Position numbers and translations under genes: made by a program. Shown here piece after piece: positions 57,614 through 64,000 of a stretch of DNA of 64,000 bases. The DNA comes from Beta vulgaris subsp. vulgaris (lineage: Eukaryota > Streptophyta > Magnoliopsida > Caryophyllales > Amaranthaceae), in NCBI RefSeq assembly GCF_026745355.1, contig NC_079205.1:3826832-3890831 (forward strand), written 5' to 3'. The notes beneath the pieces were generated by a model. The model saw nothing but the letters and a program-made list of their open reading frames with translations, did not search any database and had not been told where the DNA came from. Position 1 is the first letter of the stretch. Every line of letters starts with the position of its first letter.

Positions 57614-60141
57614 TCAGTTTCTACCACGTAATGATTTGTTTGCTTGTGAAGCAAGAACCACAGCTTTAGCTTCCGCACTCATCATCCACTCTCTCTCTGC
57701 ACGACGCTGATGTTGTCTCACATTCTTGGCTCGTTTAGGGGCTAGCCTCGTATCTCGCTCTACAAATGCTAGCCTAAATTTCTCAGCCATGGACAACTCT
57801 TCTGGACTAGTAACTACTTCTGGACTAGTAACTACTGGTAGAATCCTTGTTATAGGTCTACACGATGCCCATGTACTGGGGTCAATATCTTCAACTATGT
57901 GATCATCCAAAATTGTATCCGGCCATGCTCCTTTAGGAACGGCAACTCCCTTGTAGCCAAAAGGTGAATGTTGTGGGTTTACCTTGACACGAGGGCATTC
58001 AGAGGAGAAATTCTCCAAACATTCAGGATCGATATCCGGCTGAAAACAGCACGATAAAAGTTAGCCATGAATATTGGTTCTGTAGAAAGGTAGGCCTTAA
58101 ATGTGATAACTCTTAAAGTCAATTATTTTCCAGTTCATGCCATTAATAAAAAAACAACACAGATAATGAAAACCAAAGAAGTAGATTGGAATTGAGATTT
58201 AGCATGCAGCCAAGAGAGGTAGGTCCAGAATCCGAAATCTTTGAATAAATGCAACTTCTTCCCCAAAACAATAGACCACCTTTTATTTAAAGTTATTAAC
58301 CTTGACAATACCCTTATTGAACTTCAAAGAAAGATGACATTGGTATGTCAATGTAAAGTTTTAAAGTGGGGACCAAATTGCAATTTTAGCTCAAATCCTT
58401 GAAAATCTCCAATCAGAAAAAAAAACATTTAACGCTTACCTCCCGTCAAATATGCCCTACTAGGGAAGATGGGGAGTATTAAACACAATATCAACCTTTG
58501 GTGGTGCTGCAGCCACATGGCAGCATGTGAGGGTTGCAGGAGTTTCAGAAAGGGAACACAAAAGTACGCAATTATGTAGAAGTTTAACAAGAGTGGACAA
58601 TTGGACGCGAAAGGAAGCTCGCTCAAGAAGAAAGAACACAAAGTTAATTTGACAAATAAAAAAGCAACTAATACAATACAGAATTGTTTTCTGTCCCATA
58701 GTTTATATCATTTGATAACTTATATGCTGCTGCTGTATGTAAAGATTTAGGTTTTGCAGCTATGAATTAGAAAGCAAGACCATTAACATACCCACACAAG
58801 CCACCGCAAGGATTGTCCACCATGAGTGATCTCTGCTGTATCAAGTTCTTCCCATGAATCTCCTTCTAAATTGTTCAACTCTGGTTTAAACAAACCCAAG
58901 CATCTTCTTGCAGTGTAATCACTCCGAGGACAGCCTCTGCAAGATTAAGTTTGGTTCACACTCTTCTCCCAAGTAACATATAGAAACCAACATGCGGGGG
59001 CAATAGAGAACAATTGGCAAAACTTTCCAATTCATTTTTAGTACATGCAACATTTCTCAATTGGCACAAATAGTAAGGTGACGTGAAATAGAGAATAGGT
59101 GAAGGGCCCATATGATGAAAGTGAGCGATAACGTATGCTAAAATGACAAATGTTGCATGTCTTAAAAAAAAAAAGCAGTTAGCAACAAGCAACTTCTCAA
59201 ACCTGTGGAATTAAAAGCATTTATATTACTATAATTACCAGTATATTCCACTATAACGTATGTTCTGCAGATTAAAATAATTTTGGTTGATGGCACAAAC
59301 GCTACGCAACACTATGTTTACATCTGAACATTCGTCGAGTACTATTTTCCTGCCTTTTAAAATATAGATCTCAACCATTTTCCTTGAACAGGATTATAGG
59401 TAAAAGTGAAGCTTCAAATAAATAACAAATGATCATTACAGCTAAAAGATTGAAGTTAGTTCATACCCACATCTCAATATCTCCAAAGAATGACAGTGCT
59501 GCACCAGTTGAAAGACACCGTTAGGTGTAACTCTGCTGCATTGGCTGTAGGAAAAGACCCGACTTATCATTTTCATACAACAGGTACAACAAAAACAGAT
59601 GTAAGCGCAGTCTAAATCTAACGAAGGAACCTAGAGAATGCACAATATGTTACAGGCTGCATCAACATTCACAATCATCTTCAACTAAAGGGCATGTAAC
59701 TTGATTAAATTACAGGAGGAGATTTTATTTAGAGTGTCTATGGGAAGGTATATGTAAAACTCTTAGAAACTTGAATAAGTAACAAACTACAAAAAATATT
59801 CTTCTGCATCAGTTCACCTCAGGACTGAGATTAGCTACTAAGTATCTGACCAGTTATCAAAAAGTAGCCCAGAAGACTTGATGTAATATTCCAAACTTAA
59901 GTGATTGCGGCATTTTTATTACTCATTGACTCAAATTAACAGTCTTCCCAATTAACACACAAATAATCAACCTGATATCCACTGCACGTAGATTTTTACA
60001 CGTCTCTGCCACTTTTGCAAGACCAAAATCTGAGATATCTGAACAAGAAATGTCAAGGATTTGCCAGATGCCATCAGCGAGAGAGATGATTACTTCATCA
60101 TTCAAAAGCTTTTTTCTCCTAGCAATTGCAGCAATTGCCAT
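57614..60141 (-). CDS. RNI-like leucine-rich-repeat protein, 5' end not found
   Basis: Four exons on the minus strand, in translation order: 60141-59972, 59544-59467, 58936-58792, 58039-57614; GT/AG borders and matching phases. An acceptor sits immediately before an ATG (60141), so upstream exons are likely. The first two exons encode cysteine-containing leucine-rich repeats of the F-box/RNI type (ILDISCSDISDFGLAKVAETC, then LRAVDISQCSRVTPNGVFQLV, HCHSLEILRCGGC). The rest is unique to this plant family: a Trp/Glu-rich section (LEGDSWEELDTAEITHGG, LRWLVW) and a basic C-terminus (APKRAKNVRQHQRRAEREWM). There is a small in-frame duplication VVTSPE/VVTSPE. It could be part of a ubiquitin-ligase recognition protein, but no F-box is visible in what is here. 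Confidence 0.82.
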
Positions 60142-60900
60142 CTGAAATGTACGACATCGATAACAAAATAGTGAGAACACAAATCTGAGGAAACAACTCA
60201 AATGAGCACACATTCTTCAGGACAAAAACTATTATCAGTTTATCACTCACAAATCAGTAAACTGAAGCATTCAATTTTGTAAGTTGTAATAAATATAGAC
60301 CCACTTGTTAACAAGTTAAGAGGACCATTCCATCTAAATTCCCAAGTCCATCTATTTCAACTCTTTCCTTCCTCTATGTGGAAACCAAATCTTTCCCGCT
60401 TTTTTGTTTAATGAGATGAATAGCCAAAATAGATAATGAGGCCCAGTCATACTCCCAACTCTTAAACCTGCCTTGCCCACCTTCCTTCATTGGGCCTATT
60501 AAATATAAAGCCTTCATCAAGCTTAAGAAAAAAAGCATTCAAAGCCTTCTTAGCCCCATGGATTTTATGTTTCTACCCTAGACACACTTTTACTGACTCT
60601 TTGTAGCACCTAAAATGGAATTATTGATTTCGAGGCGTGCGCTCTAAGGCCTGTTGAATTGCAATCCTATATAATATAATTCAGATCCTTCTCAAGCCTG
60701 GTTCCTTCCCCTAACTTTAAAGATGATCCTTCGCAAAAGACACAACTGCACTAACCAAGTCATCACCATTCCCAACTGATACTTGCCACTTCTTAAATCT
60801 GTGGTCCAGCCAACTCTGTAGTTCCTCTCCTATCTGAGCAGTCGTATGGCGTTATCACGTGATAACTTTCTAATCATTGTAAGCCCACAGTTCAACGATT
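60142..60900. other. Upstream intron or flank of RNI-like gene
   Basis: No recognisable exon on the minus strand; this is either an intron before the exon at 59972-60141 or the gene's 5' flank. Confidence 0.4.
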
Positions 60901-62159
60901 GGACGGGAATCACATAAAGAAGTGGGATGGCCGGATGGGGCACAGGAGAGGTGCGAGAAGATGAGAAGGGTGGGATGGAAAAGAATTCTGATGGGAATAG
61001 GAAATTTGGGGAGCAGGACAATGCTATCTCAATTCTCTACTGAGGGAGTGGAGAGGAGTAAAGCAACAGTCTGGAAGAGGGGTACTAAGACGAGGGCCAG
61101 AAACAGGGAAGGTTACAATAAAGGGTAATGAGAAGAAAAAGACTAAGAGGAAAGAAGGTGATGCGGCAGGAGACCCATCTGAGTTTCATAAAGAAGAGAG
61201 AGAACTGTCTGGGAACAGCAGAAGTATACCATGGCCTTCCATCATGGCATTTAGGAGAGAAATTGTTGGAGCTTGGAAGCAGAGATGTTACTATACCATG
61301 GCCTTTCATCACCGTATGCAAAACCTAAACTTAAGAGGACAAAAAACTACATCTTGTAGAGTGCTGATTGCTGAATAGTCAAAAGAAATTCTAATAAGGT
61401 ACTAGATCCTCTGGTTCTCTGGTGTCAGTTGTAAGGTATATGGCAAGGGTGCAAGACTCAAGGGTAAGACTGCAACCATTGGGGGAGGGGGGAGGAAGCC
61501 ATCTATCCAGCTCCAAAGTATGAATAAGGCTTCTCTCACGGAACTGTTGGGCAATGGAAACTGGGGACTGCCTCAAAAAAGTCCCTTATTGAGCTGGATG
61601 GTCCACAAGTTTACTCACTCGTCCACCACTTAGTCCTTCTCTTGGCAGAAAAAGAAGCAAGCAAGTTGCTGATCAACTATTGTTTATGGCTGCTTAAGAA
61701 GGATTCGCATTATAACTGGGGTTCCGCAACAGAAAAAAAGTTAATCTTTGTCTGGCTAAGTTTGTGAATTAGGAAGCCAATAATAATATTTACTCAACAT
61801 CTTAGAAAAGAGTGTTACATTCCCAAGTACAATAAGAATCTATAAAACTCAATGTTCGAACAAATGGACAAGAAGGGTTGACAGATACTTTTTCGCAAGC
61901 CATCCGATAGTGGTTACTGACCACAGCTTCATTCTTCTTAAAACCACAGTAAAAAATACAAGGGGAAAAAGAAAGAAAATCATAGACATATTAAAGTTGA
62001 TCTCAAATTCAGAGAAGTGCAGACCATGCTGACCATAAATGGATAAAAACCTAATTGGAAAACAACGAAGAAATTCGTGCATGTTCGAAATCTCTTGCAT
62101 GCAGGGCAATTAAGTCAGCTCGTCTTGAATGATGTAGGTACTACAAGTCTAAACAGAGA

Positions 62160-63560
62160 CAATTATGGGATGCGTAGTTCACAAAGCTAAGAAGGTCCAC
62201 GTGAATGGAGCCCAGTAGCGGGATGAAATCAGGAGAAAAGCATTTTTATAATGAGTTAAAAGGTACTTCTTTCAAAGTGCAACATATAGAAGCTTGAACA
62301 ACGAGATTGAAAGTGTTCAGAGTACGTGGTTGATGGAGCCTGGAAGACTTCGAAATTCATTCAAGTCCCTGCATGAGGTGGATATTCCTCCTCAGTCAAT
62401 ATAATCTTATTCCATCAATCAGATTGCTTGATGACTAAAAAAAATCATTATTATAAAAGGCTAAAATTCCTAGGAACCTGATAATATTTCTGCTGGGTTC
62501 TTCCAAAGCATTTTTAATACTATATTACTGTATGTGACAAAGTAGCAGAGATATTTGTTCAGAATTCGGACGGGGTACTTTCCTGAAAGAATGAAATATG
62601 ATTTATATTGCTCTTCCCCAAAAATTAATGACAAACTGAGAAAGGTTTCATACAATGTATGATTAGAAGAAAAGAATTCCTGGAAGCTTCATATACTTGG
62701 ATTATGGAGTGTCTCAATAGTAAGATAACTGATTTGTTTAGCCAAAGAATCTTCACTAAAATATCAATCATTTTGCAGTTTGGCAAGGGTAATCCTTCCC
62801 CCACCCCACCCCCAAAAAAAATGAATATCTTTTCATCCTTTGCTTGGGGATTCTATCAAAATCTCTTACCAATAGGCAAATCATAATCTCCTCTTTGGGG
62901 CAATGAAGTGGCGAATGATGGCCTGAAATTAGTCATCTCTCAGATAACTCGATTTTTCTCGTGGACACAACGCAAGATCATGGGAAGCGTAGTCAATTGC
63001 AAACACCTGGTTGTGAATACATCAAAGGAAATGGTCTGGAAACTGTTTTGTGTTATGTAGCCCAAACAACTGAAAAAGACTAGTGCCCTTAAAGAGAAGC
63101 TGCAACAGATCCTACGCATGAAATCCAAAGACTTAGGAAGGTCCAATGTTAAGTGGGCAATAGCACAAAAAAAAATTGAGTCAAAATGGTTTTGAAATAG
63201 ATTCCTCTATTTGCAAAGTTATTTTCACAATCCGACAAACTAGTGCCCCATAAAATCATCTCAGCCATAAACCTATATGCCCTCAATCTTTAAATTCCTA
63301 AAGGAGGAAGGAAAGAAACTGATCAGTGCTTTCTGGTGGAAATTAAAACAAGATGAATAGGTGATGCATCAAACAAAAGAAAGGTGAAACAATTGCTTAA
63401 AGGTTTGGTGGCTGGGAAGCTGGGATTAAGACACGTGTGTGCCTTTATTGAGGGCCTAACACTAAAATAGGTTGCACATCCCAAATTCTATTCTACTCTC
63501 CTCGCAAGAGTTTATATGTCAAGATATACAATCTCTGTGCTGGTAGCAAGATAAAGCGGT
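62160..63560 (+). mobile_element. Decayed L1-type LINE (plus strand)
   Basis: With frame changes, the plus strand gives fragments resembling a plant LINE: PDNISAGFFQSIFNTIL near 62470-62520, FRTGYFPERMKY near 62560-62598, QFGKGNP near 62775-62795 where an active element has RQGDP, LQQILRMKS near 63100, and KIISAINLYA...LISAFWWK near 63255-63350. Many stops; only the order of motifs supports it. It may extend left to about 60950, where longer Arg/Gly-rich open stretches occur. Confidence 0.5.
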
Positions 63561-64000
63561 GTCTATAAATGCCGATAGTTTTTGTTTCAAGGGGATAGTT
63601 AGAAGTACAAAAAATATCATAGGAAGGATAACGCAATAGTCAACACACTATCAGTAGCAAGACAACAAACATTCAAACCCTACTGAAATGGTTCGAGAAT
63701 CTGTGTTGCTACTGTTTCAAAAGAACATATGCCTATTATCAAAAGAAACTGATACTATTAGTTGGAACACTTTGGTTCATACAGATGGGAGAGAAACAAC
63801 TTTATTCTATAGAGAGAAGGATAACCGCTTGAACACTAATCCAAAATATCAATGATATCTTTCAGGCATGAGAAAGGCAAACATAATAAAGGCATTCTCC
63901 TTATCTTGAATCAGCTTTCTACACCAGTGTGAACACACTCAACACAGAATGGAAGGAATTCTCCAGAGTGAGTCCAAACGCACCTCATTATTCAGATTGC
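63561..64000. other. Unassigned sequence at the window end
   Basis: No supported gene or repeat. It may be the remainder of the LINE or an intron of the minus-strand RNI-like gene continuing beyond the window. Confidence 0.35.

Noticed and set aside
1..64000. CRISPR arrays, ribosomal RNA genes and bacterial-type operons
   Set aside because: No regularly spaced identical repeats with unique spacers, no rRNA-like segments; the window is plant nuclear DNA.

Overview
This is nuclear DNA from a flowering plant, most likely a eudicot. The evidence is: genes split by many AT-rich introns with GT/AG borders; an organelle-targeted F1 gamma subunit and a mitochondrial aconitase encoded in the nucleus; and intergenic space filled with plant-type transposons (copia and gypsy-type LTRs, L1-like LINEs, hAT, Stowaway-like and Helitron-like elements). 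The species cannot be fixed from the sequence.

Layout. 1-12200 is almost gene-free. It holds a gypsy-type LTR remnant (about 330-880) and a diverged tandem duplication (about 2925-8847 and 8848-10705), whose first copy was broken by a copia retrotransposon with both LTRs, primer-binding site, polypurine tract and a 5-bp target duplication (4856-8174). A small intron-less gene of unknown function is on the minus strand at 12203-12562. 13-19 kb carries a 55-bp hAT miniature element, a 284-bp hAT element nested in a CACTA-like element, and a Helitron-like element next to a (TTCAR)n element. 19654-27861 is a nine-exon complex I assembly factor gene (NDUFAF2/mimitin family). 28.4-32.2 kb holds two dead LINE copies facing each other. 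32578-33705 is an intron-less plastid ATP synthase gamma gene. 35-44.5 kb is a transposon nest: a hAT element inside a Stowaway, a Stowaway inside another hAT, a foldback element, and a 4.1-kb hAT transposon with terminal repeats and an exact 8-bp target duplication. 45769-55839 is a 20-exon mitochondrial aconitase gene. 57614-60141 (minus) is the 3' part of a leucine-rich-repeat (RNI-like) gene. The right end is a decayed LINE.

How the genes relate. The assembly factor and aconitase are both mitochondrial (complex I biogenesis; the TCA cycle). From memory, NDUFAF2-like, aconitase and RNI-like genes are also neighbours on Arabidopsis chromosome 4, so the gene order looks ancestral, with the gamma-subunit gene and transposons as additions. 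No shared regulation is visible.

Most notable: (1) the gamma subunit lacks both cysteines of the thioredoxin switch (Val248 and Ser254 in their place), so it should be insensitive to that redox control; (2) the 4.1-kb hAT transposon carries, inside its terminal repeats, an intact last exon of a 20S proteasome alpha-4 (PAD/PSMA7-type) gene, a clear gene capture; (3) six nested or miniature DNA elements keep their target duplications, giving a readable order of insertions.
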